A DNA stretch of 64,000 bases, taken from positions 11,598,125-11,662,124 of the forward strand of contig OU744448.1 of NCBI GenBank assembly GCA_916610825.1, read 5' to 3'. The stretch's first letter is position 1. Each line of letters begins with the position of its first letter. The stretch comes from Haliclystus octoradiatus (Eukaryota; Cnidaria; Staurozoa; Stauromedusae; Haliclystidae). Below the pieces are notes generated by a model that was given only the letters and a program-made list of their open reading frames with translations, was not told the origin of the DNA and searched no databases. This document shows, piece by piece, positions 38,743 through 50,053 of the stretch. A program made the position numbers and the translations under genes.

Positions 38743-38947
38743 TGTAGTATATAATAATTAATAATACTAATATTTACAACGTCATTAAACTAATCACACT
38801 TAGTTGTAAATTAGGCACACCGGAGTGTATTGCACAGCGTTGTAAAACTAACACGTATATGATTAATAAAACAGAGTTACACAAGTTATCTTGATGTTTG
38901 GTCGTTTGTCTTATTTCGTCCTTAAAACTCTATAATACAATCTTACA
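38743..38947 (+). repeat. Left LTR
   Basis: 205 bp, TG...CA ends, near-identical to the right LTR. Contains AATAAA within GATTAATAAAACAGAG. Confidence 0.95.
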
Positions 38948-39192
38948 TGGCGCAGTTATAAAGTTCAATAAATAAAGTTATTTATTGAATCATTGTTATT
39001 AATGTTCAACGGACTTACATGGTTATAATCCAGCGAAAACTCAGTATTTATTTTGTGGTTTATTATGGCTAATAAGAACCCAACGAAAGCGGACTTGGAA
39101 GCAGAAGTAGTTCAACTCAGACAAGAACTAGCTAATTCCTCGAAAGATCCAATGCTGTTAATCTTACAATCGGTTACTGACAGCAAACAAAA

Positions 39193-41538
39193 TTGCAAGA
39201 AGTAATGATGGCTCAACAGCAAGAAATGCAAAAGGCGTTGGCGGAAGCAATGAAGTCACAGGGTGAGTCACTTACTAATGCTTTCAAGACTATGAATATG
39301 GGCACTTCAACTTCGAATGTCCTTCAAGGCTCTTCTAATTCACCAGTAAATCTTCAAACAGCCAAACGTATATCAATGCCGAAACTTAAAAGTCCTGAAG
39401 GCATGAAATTGATAGATTTTCGTGACTGGGAAATCAGATTTAATGATTACGCGGCTGCTACGAGACTACATCAAGAATGTGATTTAAACGCACGCCGAGG
39501 TTTATTAAGATCAACACTCAACGAAGAGTGGACAAAAATGTGGACCCAAGAAATTATCAAAATAAAAGATACTGATGATATTGCTGAAATTATTAAGGCA
39601 TTAAAAGATTATCTGCGAATTCATCGCCACCCACTTGTAGACCGACGCGTTTTTATTCAACGTGATCAACAACAGGGGGAAAGCGTTAACAATTATTACG
39701 CTGCACTGAGGGAAATTGATGAAGACTGTGGATATTCCACCGAGGATTGTCCAAACCATGCAATTCATCGTGAAGAACGATTAAGGGACCGTGTTATATC
39801 AGGCCTAATGGACTCAGGAATGAGACAAAGGGTACTCGAAACACCGCTTGAAAAATTAAGTTTAAAAGCTACTTTAGACATTTGCCAAAATTACGAGGCA
39901 AGTCGTAATGTTGATGATCAATTAACAGAAAAAAGCGTGAACGCCAACAGAGCGATGTCCGCCTACAGAAAACAGAAGTTTCAAAATCAACCGAAACAGT
40001 TTCAAGCCGCGAAAAACACGGTAAATGACGCATGTGGCCGATGTGGAACCAAACATGAAAAAGGAGATTGCCCTGCCATCAATTTAGAGTGTCACAAATG
40101 CAAGAAAAAGGGTCATTTGCAGAAGTTTTGCTTTACAAAATCACAAGTATCGCAAAACTGTATTGAAATTGCTCACATAAGTAGCCACCAGGAAAATTTA
40201 ATTGCACTGCAAACCACCCATAGAAATCACAGCAAGCAAATAAATTGGCTAGCTGATACTGGGGCAGGATGTGACGCGATGGGACTCCAAGATCTTCACC
40301 AATTAATGGGGGCTAATGATGTTGAATTTAGGCCTGAAAATGAACAATTAGTGGGACCAAATGGTTCCCCTCTAGAGTCGCATGGGTATGTTATTATGGA
40401 AATATTTCGTGAAACTCATAGGTACAAGGCCAAAGTACACATTTTGAATGAAATAACCCATCCTTTATTAGGCAGAGCAGGTTGTATTGCTCTCAAATTG
40501 ATTCCTAAAGAATGGCCCAAGGTCCCGTTACAAACATTATCCCTGGGACCCCCAAGCATTCCTAAAGCAACCCACATGGTGTCCACTTCGAAAGATTCAA
40601 GTCAGGACCAACTAAATCAACCTAGTCAGCCACTAGAGCCCATCAGTCAAGCAGACGCAACTACCTGGCCTGGTCAAGCTATAGCCATGGACCTCTTCAG
40701 TCATGCTGGTAAAGAATATCTGGTGATTGTTGATCGTCTTTCTGGATGGCCAGAAGTATATGACCTTGATAGAGGAGGAAGCAATACTGACCATGTCGTA
40801 GAACGCATAACTCAATGGAGCGCTAAACTTGGCATTGCAGTCAACCTAGAATCTGATGGTGGCCCACAGTTCAAGTCACAAGACTTCAAAAAATTTTGTC
40901 AAGTGTGGGGTATAAAGCATGATCCCTCGTCCCCATACAACCACCAAAGTAATGGATTTGCCGAAGCAGGAATTAAATATATGAAGACTTTAGTAAAGAA
41001 AACCACGCCTAAAGGAAATATTAATACAAAGGAATTTTTGGAAGGTCTATTAGAGTATAGAAACACCCCCAAAAAGGATGGAATATCGCCAGCACAACGT
41101 CTCTTTGGACGCCCAACTCGAACACGGCTGCCAGTTGGACCCGCAATATTTTGTAAAGATATAAGAGAAGAAATCAACGCTGCTGATAAGAAAGCTATCA
41201 CTCTCCGGCAGAAGGCAAAGGCCTACAAGGACCAACATTCCAAACCCTTAGAAGATTTATTACCTGGTACAGTAGTATTGGTACAAAATCCGAAAACACA
41301 ACAGTGGGACACCGTTGCCAGCATAATTGAAGCATATGAAGGTCGACACAGCTATCTAGTAAAGACAGAAACAAACCGCCTCAAGTGGCGTAACCGACGA
41401 TTTCTCCACCCCTACCATCAAGACCCCGCCCAAGGCAAAGACCAAGGCACAGACGAAGGCAAAGACCAAGACAAAGATAAAGACAAAGGTCAACAACAAA
41501 GTTCAACCCGTATCCGTCGTACTCCGAATTGGTATTAG
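39193..41538 (+). CDS. Gag-protease-integrase frame of the LTR fossil
   Basis: 781 codons. Parts in order: a Gln-rich N-terminus and gag-like helical region (about residues 50-250), two zinc knuckles (CGRCGTKHEKGDC and CHKCKKKGHLQKFC, about residues 280-315), a retroviral-type aspartic protease motif LADTGAG (about 350), an integrase core with Asp about 498, Asp about 554 and Glu about 590 (MDLF, SDGGPQF, NGFAEAG), and a charged C-terminal tail. The family and insertion are described under the element entry. It is not a host gene. Confidence 0.9.
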   Translation: MQEVMMAQQQEMQKALAEAMKSQGESLTNAFKTMNMGTSTSNVLQGSSNSPVNLQTAKRISMPKLKSPEGMKLIDFRDWEIRFNDYAAATRLHQECDLNARRGLLRSTLNEEWTKMWTQEIIKIKDTDDIAEIIKALKDYLRIHRHPLVDRRVFIQRDQQQGESVNNYYAALREIDEDCGYSTEDCPNHAIHREERLRDRVISGLMDSGMRQRVLETPLEKLSLKATLDICQNYEASRNVDDQLTEKSVNANRAMSAYRKQKFQNQPKQFQAAKNTVNDACGRCGTKHEKGDCPAINLECHKCKKKGHLQKFCFTKSQVSQNCIEIAHISSHQENLIALQTTHRNHSKQINWLADTGAGCDAMGLQDLHQLMGANDVEFRPENEQLVGPNGSPLESHGYVIMEIFRETHRYKAKVHILNEITHPLLGRAGCIALKLIPKEWPKVPLQTLSLGPPSIPKATHMVSTSKDSSQDQLNQPSQPLEPISQADATTWPGQAIAMDLFSHAGKEYLVIVDRLSGWPEVYDLDRGGSNTDHVVERITQWSAKLGIAVNLESDGGPQFKSQDFKKFCQVWGIKHDPSSPYNHQSNGFAEAGIKYMKTLVKKTTPKGNINTKEFLEGLLEYRNTPKKDGISPAQRLFGRPTRTRLPVGPAIFCKDIREEINAADKKAITLRQKAKAYKDQHSKPLEDLLPGTVVLVQNPKTQQWDTVASIIEAYEGRHSYLVKTETNRLKWRNRRFLHPYHQDPAQGKDQGTDEGKDQDKDKDKGQQQSSTRIRRTPNWY

Positions 41539-41585
41539 CCATAAAGACGAAAAAGGTAATGAACTTATGTCTCCGAGGGGAGGCA

Positions 41586-41790
41586 TGTAGTATATAATAA
41601 TTAATAATACTAATATTTACAACGTCATTAAACTAATCACACTTAGTTGTAAATTAGGCAAACCGGAGTGTATTGCACAGCGTTGTAAAACTAACACGTA
41701 TATGATTAATAAAACAGAGTTACACAAGTTATCTTGATGTTTGGTCGTTTGTCTTATTTCGTCCTTAAAACTCTATAATACAATCTTACA
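41586..41790 (+). repeat. Right LTR
   Basis: 205 bp, near-identical to the left LTR, followed by the ATAGG duplication and the resumed Harbinger-like sequence. Confidence 0.95.
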
Positions 41791-43528
41791 ATAGGCAAAA
41801 TAGAACGGAAAAATCGCTGAAAATGAAAAATAATGCAAACAAAACACTCTGGTTTCAAACCATGCGGTATAATTCCAAGAAAACTACTTCCTATCACGTG
41901 ACATTTTGGCCAGTTTTTAAAGATCGTCGACATTCGGTTCGTCTGTATAACCCCAAATGCGAATTTAATGCAATTCGGTGTCGCACCTAATTCGAATTGA
42001 GTTCGGTGCGTCCATATAACCCTAGCCTTATTTGATTTGTTGTGAAGCAATGACAACAAGAGGCAAAAGAAAGAGGAACTACGCAGGATAGCACCTTATA
42101 TTTACAGCAGAATTAGGAAGGCACAAAATGACTTCCGCGCTTTTCACCAGCCTACCTGACTTCAACAGAAATCAGGGTCTGTCCGACAAAAAAGGCCAGC
42201 CTTCTGGAATTCGGGTGTGACTGATTTGACCCAAACATGAAACATGGTCCAAATTATTGTTTGAGAATAAAAGAGTGTTGCTTAGGTGACTGAAATAAAA
42301 GAAAGGAGGCTGAAGGAAAAGAGGTGATTTTCCCGACATCAATCACAATCACGGCTATCGATCAATTAAACTCTGCTGTTTCGTGATAGATTTATCAACT
42401 TGTTAACATTTTCGAGATGTTTTGATGCTCATGAGCTTGATCGAAGTTTACATGAATCTTGCCTTGATTTGAAACAAGAGGGAAACAAAAGTTGATAAAG
42501 TCAGTGAGTCCGTAAGTTGACTTTTCTCACCCACCCTTCCCTTCTGATAATATTTTCTCTGTCGCTTGTTTTCTTACGATTTGCTTCCGAATTTTGAAAA
42601 AATTATAAAGCCCAGCATAGTTATTCAAAAATGTTGGTTGTTATGTTTACTTTAACTTTACCATGATGGACTTAAGGTACTAGAGGGAATGAGATAGTTC
42701 TTTCCACTTGGATCAAATGAAATATTCTGAAAAAATCAATAGGCCTACAGGTATATTGAGCTATAATGTGATAAGCTCGGAATATCTTGATTTATTATTA
42801 TCTCTTAACCAATCAGAAAGCCTGATAAATGTTGTAAGTATAATGTTCAAATGTATAATTGAATAAGTGAATTTATAATTGGATAAGTGAATTTCCCGCT
42901 TATCTGCAACCTGGCTTTGAAACCTGTTAAACAATTTTCTGGTCAAGTCCTTGGTAAACAATTTCGGATAACTGCTAATTCGGATAAATGCAATGAAAAC
43001 GGTTGGCAATTTTGACTTGCATTTAAGCGAGTTACATTGTAATACTCTTTAATCAATATATAATCTATCGAACAAGAATTGTAAATAAAGGAATTGCTCA
43101 GGGATTTGTAATGCAGATTTGAACTTTTTCATTTGGTTTTCTTCCCAATACAAATAATTATGGGACAACATCTGCTAAAATATTGTGCAACAGAAATCCA
43201 GAGAAGATTTTTAAAAGAGTGCCTGCTCCAGCAGCTCGATTTTCACTTCAGTAACCGTTAAAGGAGCTGCTAACTCGTTGGAATATCCATTAGGAAAAAG
43301 TCAAAACTTTTTCTTTAAAAACACACACAACTGTAGTACAGACTGTTTCAAGCTTGATGATCGCAGCAATTCCTATTTATACTTTTTGGAGGGTGGGTTT
43401 TTGGAGAAAAGTCAACTTACGGATTCGCCAACTTTATCAACTTTTGCTACCCTTTTCTTTTAAGTTAGGCAAATTTCACGAATGGTGTGCATTGTATAGC
43501 CTCCATATTTGATGAATAAAGTTTTTGC

Positions 43529-44391
43529 TAGGGATGAGACGATTGTTCTGAAAACAATCGGATTTGCCGATTATCGGCGCCAATTTTTACTAATCGGAAA
43601 ATAATCGGCATCGGCAAATCAACCACTTTCTCAATCGTGAAACCGATTGTTTTCAGTCAATGAAATTCAATAGAAAAATTTTTTATTCAAATATTCATTA
43701 ATTTAATGTTTTGATGTTGTCTTAATTAAAAGTTTATATCGCTGAGTGCAGTCGCTCTATTTTGTTTACATCGTTCTGTAACTCAGAACGTTCGTCGCTC
43801 TGTTTTGTAATTCAAAACCCATTCAAAACATTCAAATGATTCTTGATGCCACTTGACACCTTCTATTGTTATAATAAAGTGAACAAGATCAACACATTAG
43901 CGTTGATGAATAAAACATGTGAGCATGGTTGGATGAATAATTTTATTGAGAAAGAAAAAGCGGCTGTAGGGTTTCATTTTGTAGGAAACAGTTTTGAAAA
44001 TAGTTAAAGTAGCTTGATGTTTAAAAATGCTTGTACAGAGATTTTACTTTTATTATTTGGATATATGACTTTTAGAGCTGGAAAAATATACAAATTATTT
44101 ACAGGAAAAAGTCGCTTCGTGCCTTTGTTCATTGTTGCTCGCTTCGCAGTGTGGACAGGCAAACTTTAATTCAGCTAAATGCAGACTTGCATATTTAATG
44201 AAATTTCGTATTATAAACTCATGATCTATGTCTACGGCTGTGTGATTTCTCCTGCTCTTTTGTTCAGAAATTTGATTTGTTGTATTGGAAACAATCGGCA
44301 AAAATCGATTAATCAACCGATTGTTAGGACTAATCGGCGGCTAACTAATCGGCATCGAGCATCGGCACATTTCATTATCGTCTCATCCCTA
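43529..44391. mobile_element. hAT-type MITE, copy 2
   Basis: Ends TAGGGATGAGACGAT / ATCGTCTCATCCCTA, perfect 8-bp duplication GTTTTTGC (43521-43528, 44392-44399). 863 bp, colinear with copy 1 at 4623-5574 apart from the nested MITE. Non-coding. Confidence 0.93.
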
Positions 44392-45074
44392 GTTTTTGCT
44401 GTGTAATGTGAACATCGAACTCATAGGAATGAAAATAGCTTAAAAACGCGAAAAGTTAATAAATCAATTACGGAACAGCAGAGTTAAATCGATCAAAAGC
44501 CGTGATTGACGATGGTAAATCACCACAAAACATTCAGCCTCCTTTCTTTCCTTTTAGATTATGCGTAGCTTTCATAGCATAGAATCTATTTTGCAACAAT
44601 TGCAAATGATCTAGATTCTAGAATAAAATGATTATTTATTACATTTAGATCTGAATCTCCCATATGTTTTTCATAAAAACAGTTGTTCAAAACAGACTGA
44701 TTTGACCCAAACAATTCAAACATGGTCCAAATTAAAATTATTGCTTGAGAAGCTCTGCGTGTTGCAAAAAAGAAAGAAGGCTGAAGGGAAATGCGTGATT
44801 CTCCCGACGTCAACCACAATCACGGCTTTTGATCAATTTAACTCTGCTGTTTCAACTTGTTAACATTTTCGAGATGTTTAGATGCCCATGAGTTAGATCA
44901 AAGTTAACAGCACACAGCAAATATGCTGTGCATTTTTACAAAACGCTGCTAGCTGCCCCTGGAAAGGTAACCAGTCATAACGTCCGTTCGCAAGAACGGC
45001 CTCGTTTTACCGCTGACCAAATCGTCCCCGGGCAGGTTCTAGTTATCTGCCCAAGTTCACGCGCGTAATAGCCA

Positions 45075-45268
45075 AGACCGTAAACGGGCAGATTAATTTT
45101 GACGTGCCTAAGTATTGTAAATCTTTTGGTGCTTGATTATCGGACAATAATTGAGCGCCTTTCCATTAGGCAGACCGTAAACGGGCAGATTAATTTTGAG
45201 GTGCCTAAGTATTGTAAATCTTTTGGCGCTTAATTATCGGACAATAATTGAGCGCCTTTCTATTAGGC
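45075..45268. repeat. Tandem duplication, 97 bp x 2
   Basis: Two head-to-tail copies starting AGACCGTAAACGGGCAGATT and ending TTAGGC, about 95% alike. Just before them, GGGCAG and TCTGCCC motifs occur in inverse. Part of the MULE relic, 5' of the transposase frame. Confidence 0.9.
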
Positions 45269-45403
45269 TGATTTCGATCCCATTTTAAAACAAAGGACTG
45301 AAAACATATAAAAAGGTAAACTGTTCAGAAATAATTCATTCTCTAGTTAGAATTAATTGAGTGATACCAGTATCTCAGTTACTATTATTATATTATTATT
45401 ATT

Positions 45404-45757
45404 ATGGCTGAGCTATGCTTATTTTGTGAAAAGAATGTCAGTGCCAGACAAGACTCAAAATGCTCACAGCTCACCGAGACTCAAAATGTTGAGCAGATCG
45501 TGGTAGATTTTGAGATGGCTGTATGGACAGTTATACCTAGTGTACTTCCCTCTGTCACTGTTCGTGGTTGTTCATTTCATTGGGGACAATGCATATGGCG
45601 AAAGATTCAAGACCTTGGTCTCTCTACGGCATACCGCACGGATGATGGAACACGCAAGCTATGCAGGAAACTGTTGTCACTGCCATTCCTGCCTCATGAG
45701 CATAATCTCTGTTCCTTTCCAAAGCTAGATTATTCTCCTTCATCTAGGGGCACATAA
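45404..45757 (+). pseudogene. Truncated MULE transposase
   Basis: 117 codons. The N-terminus MAELCLFCEKNV looks like the start of a zinc-finger region. It passes abruptly to VVDFEMAVWTVIPSVLPSVT, VRGCSFHWGQCIWRKIQDLG and a LLSLPFLPHEH end. This is the MULE DDE segment (DFE.A....FP...V.GC.FH..Q...RKI...GL...Y, then L.FLP). The usual several hundred residues between the two parts and the C-terminal third are missing, so this is a deletion derivative and not a working transposase. Confidence 0.8.
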
Positions 45758-46050
45758 TTCTAGAAAATCTCAATAAATTCTGCATCCCATATAATTATAA
45801 AGGCTAGGTAATGCAGAACATTTGTGAATCTTGCCTTAATTCGATCGAATAGTAACAAAAGTTGACAAAGTCGGCGACTCCGTAAGTTGACCTTTGGCTT
45901 TCTCATCTTCCCCCTTTTGGATGATATCCAGGAAATCATAACATTTTGATTTGATAAAAATTTGCAATTTAGATAGTCTGTTGAAACCCCAGCCAGCATC
46001 CCTCGTATCTCAATAAGAATCTGAATTTTCACTGCTTGATATAAGACCGA

Positions 46051-47988
46051 TTGGCCCTGGTAATGTTAATATCAAAACGGTCAGACTGAAGCTAGAGCAA
46101 ATAGAGCTAATTGCTCAAGGATGTTGACGGACATTCCCGCCAATTCATTTGGGGTTCATAAAAATACCTTACCCACATTATTTCAATTCAAATAGATTTA
46201 GTAGCTAAGTAAATCAAGTACAAAACAAAACACATCGTACTAGCAACGAAAAAACACCTAATAGATGTGTTTGGAGGGTGCAAGAGCAGCAAACCGCATC
46301 CATCGTGATTGAAATTGGTTTCGAAAAAACTTAATTTCAAAATTGATCATTTCATGACCAATAATCGTGCTACAGCATTCGCACACACTGGAATCTCCAA
46401 CACGGAAATATTCAGTAGTACATGAAGCAGCAAACAATAATATTTAGAAAGTAATGCTATTTGTTTGGTAGGTCTACATGAACATGTGTGTGACCACCGA
46501 GAGATTTAAAACTATATTTCCTTCGGCCAACATCTATCGCTGGGATGTTGGTCATGATTCCGAAACACATTTATTATAATTCCAAATTCATATCAACTGA
46601 ATAACTTACTCGCTGATATCCTTGTCGTATAACTGAAGACATTATTTAGCAACTAGCAATTACATCAAAATATTAAACAATCCTCCAAAGATACATTAAA
46701 ATTCCATCAACTAATAAACAGAAGTTAAAGTAAAATTTTCTCGATTGATTTCGATCGAAACAACAACATCAGACAATCCGAGGTTGAGTTTGATCCCATG
46801 AGGCAGTGCAAAAATATGATCTACGCACGCGCAAACAGAGAGTACGTCAGTAATGTTTACTAATTCATATTTTAAATTACTATTTAAAAATTTTAGATAT
46901 TAACGATAACAACTATAACATTGCAATGTGATTAATATCCAAATCATTAATATTTTTAGTAAAACCATTTAGCTTTCAAAAATATTTTATTGAACCACAA
47001 GCCTAAATATTATTTTGTAAGTAGACTATATATTGTCGTTAATCCCTATCTACATTGCTTATGAGGAAATCTCTATCCGGCTTAAACACCGGTAACTTGC
47101 GTCTGCTTGAGAGAGGCATCTGAAGCTCTGCTAAACTGTTTTGAAACAAATGAAAAACTTTTATTGTCTACATTACATTACAATAAGCTCCCTCTGAATT
47201 TTTCCTGTTTCATTGTCTTATATTTCCCATGAGAAAACAGGGGGATATAATCTGCATATGCAAAATTAATGTTGTTTATAGGTTTGAGAAGGCCGATCCG
47301 GCGATAAAAAAAACAATCCGAATCTGGTAAAAACCCGATCGAACGGTGTCGGATTAGCAGAACTCTCGTGCATACAGGCGATTGCTCTATCACTAATCAG
47401 TCTGTCTAAAGCTTGGACGTTATTCATAGAATTTAATCAAAGCTAACATTAAATTCTTCTTCATCACTTTTCTATTTTTCTAGTAGACTTTGTAATACAG
47501 TATGACATAATATGCAGTATATTGAGATTCCATTGTCAAGATATCAAGATATATGTGCCACATGTATCTCATGTAGGGCATATGCCCTTGTCAATACAAA
47601 ATAGATTACCGGTGTTCTCGTTCATATTATATTATTTAAATAAAAACTACAGTAGCTACTTCTGAGGTAATCCCCTAATGCTGGGATGAATGCTACACGA
47701 ACATCAGTCAGTTATTTACTAGCACAACAAAAGAGTCAATTAGTACTTATGGCAATATTGTACATGACGTACTTGAGTATGGTTACTTTTTTATTTATAT
47801 CACAAAGTTATTTTATAGTCGTGGTACATTCTTACAAATAAAAACAACAATTTCTTGTGTGTCATACTTTAACAAACAAAATAGTTTTACAGGGGTTGTT
47901 TATCAATGTATTTCAGCTCTTGGTTTTCTCTTCATTGCAACCCAAATTGAAGGCAATAAAGATATTTTTATAATAATGACTTAATTAA
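46051..47988. other. Intergenic, no gene seen
   Basis: Between the foldback cluster and the YbaY-like gene. An NRF1-like string (CTACGCACGCGCAAAC, about 46830) followed by TACGTCAG (about 46852) recalls the 32.05-kb pair and could mark the NDFIP promoter, 9.4 kb upstream of its first visible exon; weak. TTTATT near 47789 could be the poly(A) signal of the YbaY-like gene. Confidence 0.4.
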
Positions 47989-48765
47989 TCATGTGTAACA
48001 GCAGACTGTGATGTCTCTTTCATATTTATCAACATCAGATTTGATACTAATAGAGTGACTTGTATCGTTATGATAATCCCCATGGTGTATCCAATCATCA
48101 CCACTTGCCTTCCATCCAACATTAATAACACAATTCATCTAAAGAAAAGAAAATTCAATTACAGTAGCAGTAGGCCTACATGGAATAATAACTAACTTCC
48201 ATGCCTGTGTGTGTGATTACGTGTCTGCTGCTACTCCCATTTTCATGGGGCAGAGCCCCTTGCCTGGTATCGCTTACCCCTAAATGTCAACTTTTATTTA
48301 ATGTCACTATTTTTGCTTTTTATGTTCGAAGCCCAGTTAAAAAAGAATTTAATTATCGAACATGAATGCTATATTCAGTTTAATTATTGGGATTACCGAT
48401 CATTGTTATTATTGGTATTAATTTATTATTGATTGAGGTCATTGAGCCATTGAGTTATGAGAATTGAATAGCAAACTTTATAAGCTTATTTTATCCTGTT
48501 CTGATGATCCCAGTGAATAATGCGTGTATCAGCTTACCGAATATGTTGCTGGTTCTGGTTTCTTGCACGTCAATGAGTATTTTATTGTCTTATCAGCGCT
48601 TGAAAATTGAGTACAGGCATCAACATCAGCTCTTCCTAAAGGGATGTATGCAACATCCATTCTCCTCGCATCAACAAACTTGATTAGTGCTGTACTGCCA
48701 TCTATAAAGCTCGAAGGTGGATTTCCTTCGAATATAATCTTTCCCGAAATAGTTATTTCTCCCAT
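47989..48765 (-). CDS. Small YbaY-like domain protein, two exons
   Basis: Exon 1 is 48765-48538 (ATG, 76 codons, donor TCG|GTAAG). Exon 2 runs from about 48138 (acceptor TTTAG|ATG) to TGA at 47989-47991, phase 0, total about 124 residues. It starts MGEITISGKIIFEG, then SFIDGSTALIKFVDARRMDV, IKYSLTCKK, and in exon 2 INVGWKASGDDWIHHGDYHN before a short Lys/Asp end. The alternation and order (V.G.I.F...P....G....V...D......., I.Y.L, then a second sheet with GD..T) resemble the YbaY/lipoprotein-15 beta-sandwich known from bacteria. No signal peptide, so cytosolic. I do not know a function. The gene is convincing; the family call is moderate. Confidence 0.72.
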
Positions 48766-50053
48766 TTTTGATACGCTGACAGTCTGTCTACGTTTGCATT
48801 CGCCTGTTGTATGATCTTTCCTTTATTCGCGTGAAAATATCCTGGGAAAGTAGCAGGTTTCTGCAACCGTTTTTATTTGTTTATTGAAATGTCTCGTGGT
48901 CTCACTTGATTGGATTTGTCAAAATGGTAGCTAATTGGGCGTGGTCAGGTTACGTAGATATCTGTGTAGGTTGTCATGTAGAAAAACCAACCAATCACAT
49001 GGAAACTTACAGTTCAGGTGCTTATTTTAAAATAACTTTTGACTCTATAAAGTTTAGAATACCATAATAAATAATTCTAGACTATTTCTAATAACTGTCT
49101 GGTAGTCAAAGTGTCCGTATGATTGGTTGATTTTTTCTATTCGACTATACTACTATACAGATTGTAGATTTGCACTACATAGGCTACGCAAAAAATAAAA
49201 CATTCAACGTATCTTAACTTATAGTATTATGGCAATTTAGATAAATACTCGAACAACAAGAAAGTCCGACGAGACTGCGAAACAAACAATAAGATAATTG
49301 AGAAATATAAAGCTTTTTTTGGATTTTGTGTCGCATTAGTTGTCTAAAATGCAACTCTAGAAATAACAAACTAGTTTAGTTACATATATCTTTACGTATA
49401 AGTCATAAAGACGGCTAAAACATTAATAATTATTTTAATTACCAATGATTATAATCAGTAGATAGATAGAAAGTATAATATTCTTAAACTATTTTTTTTG
49501 TTCTCAATCAATTTGTTGATAAAATCCAACATGATTTGTTCTTGATATAATAGTAACCACACCTAAGGTGTTGATTATTATCGATAATATCAAATCATAA
49601 TTAGTTGAATTGATCTTTGATTAATCCATCTAAGTAAAAATATATGATAATAGTACTAAGACATCTTTTTAATTTAATATTGTAACCATCTCAATGATGT
49701 TCTGTATTGTAACCATTTTTACAACAGTTTACACTTAGCACTCAAGACTAGTCAGTGGTGTATAATCCGTTGTATGTTCAGAATAATTGATTTGTAAAAC
49801 ATCTAAAAAAAGATGGATATTTCTTCAGGTAAAACTTTTTAAATTTGCAGTAAATCCTAATCTCATTGTTCACCATGACAACTGGTAACCAATAACACAG
49901 TAATATCAGGGTGTATATCAATCCTTTCAAGGTATCCCAAGTGATTTGTCATAACATAGATTGAAGGAAATTCTTTCACATTCTTTATCCCACTGTACAA
50001 CATTAAAATTGTCAAGTTACGCATACCACATAAAATTAAATGAACATAGCAAG
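48766..50053. other. Intergenic between LARP1 3' end and YbaY-like gene
   Basis: Both flanking genes are on the minus strand. The stretch holds the 3' UTR of LARP1 and the promoter of the YbaY-like gene, but I see no distinct motif or repeat. Confidence 0.45.

Larger units (their letters stand above)
38743..41790 (+). mobile_element. Ty3/Gypsy-type LTR retrotransposon fossil
   Basis: A 205-bp LTR at each end (38743-38947 and 41586-41790), beginning TGTAGTAT and ending TCTTACA. The 5-bp target duplication ATAGG lies at 38738-38742 and 41791-41795. TGGCGCAG, a primer-binding-site-like start, directly follows the left LTR, and a purine run GAGGGGAGG precedes the right one. One long frame (39193-41538) has gag, zinc-knuckle, protease and integrase parts. 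I recognise no reverse transcriptase or RNase H part, so it looks broken (about one break) and non-autonomous. The LTRs are nearly identical, which points to a young insertion. It sits inside Harbinger-like copy 2. Confidence 0.93.
38097..42027. mobile_element. Harbinger-like MITE, copy 2, split by an LTR element
   Basis: Same ends as copy 1 (GGCTAGGGTTATATGGACGC ... GCGTCCATATAACCCTAGCC), with TTA duplicated outside (38094-38096, 42028-42030). Without the LTR element it is about 878 bp. It carries about 40 bp more than copy 1 near 38300-38345 (GCACCGAACTAAATACATTCG...). Outside that stretch the two copies look very similar, so both are fairly recent. Confidence 0.9.
44925..45775 (+). mobile_element. 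MULE (Mutator-like) relic
   Basis: Left part TTTTTACAAAACGCTGCTAGCTGCCCCTGG and right part CTAGGGGCACATAATTCTAGAAAATC are weak inverted ends sharing TGCCCCT. A deleted version of the same element is at 36490-36600. It interrupts the third foldback arm: AGATCAAAGTTAAC stops before it and GTGAATCTTGCCTTAATTC resumes after about 45820. The inside contains a 97-bp tandem duplication and a truncated transposase frame. Confidence 0.75.
42165..46050. repeat. Foldback cluster with three related arms
   Basis: An arm containing GATTTGACCCAAAC, CATGGTCCAAATTA, GGCTGAAGG, ATCACAATCACGGCT, TCAATT.AACTCTGCTGTTTC, ACTTGTTAACATTTTCGAGATGTTT and GACTCCGTAAGTTGAC is present in plus orientation at 42195-42600. 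It is in minus orientation at about 43240-44570 (interrupted by the hAT MITE), and again in plus orientation at 44690-45930 (interrupted by the MULE relic). The first two form an inverted pair about 650 bp apart. Outer ends and target duplications are not clear to me. A CAGGGTC-family fragment lies at 42164-42215. Confidence 0.7.

Noticed and set aside
45060-45270. CRISPR-like or regulatory tandem repeat
   Set aside because: Only two 97-bp copies without spacers, inside a MULE relic of an animal genome.
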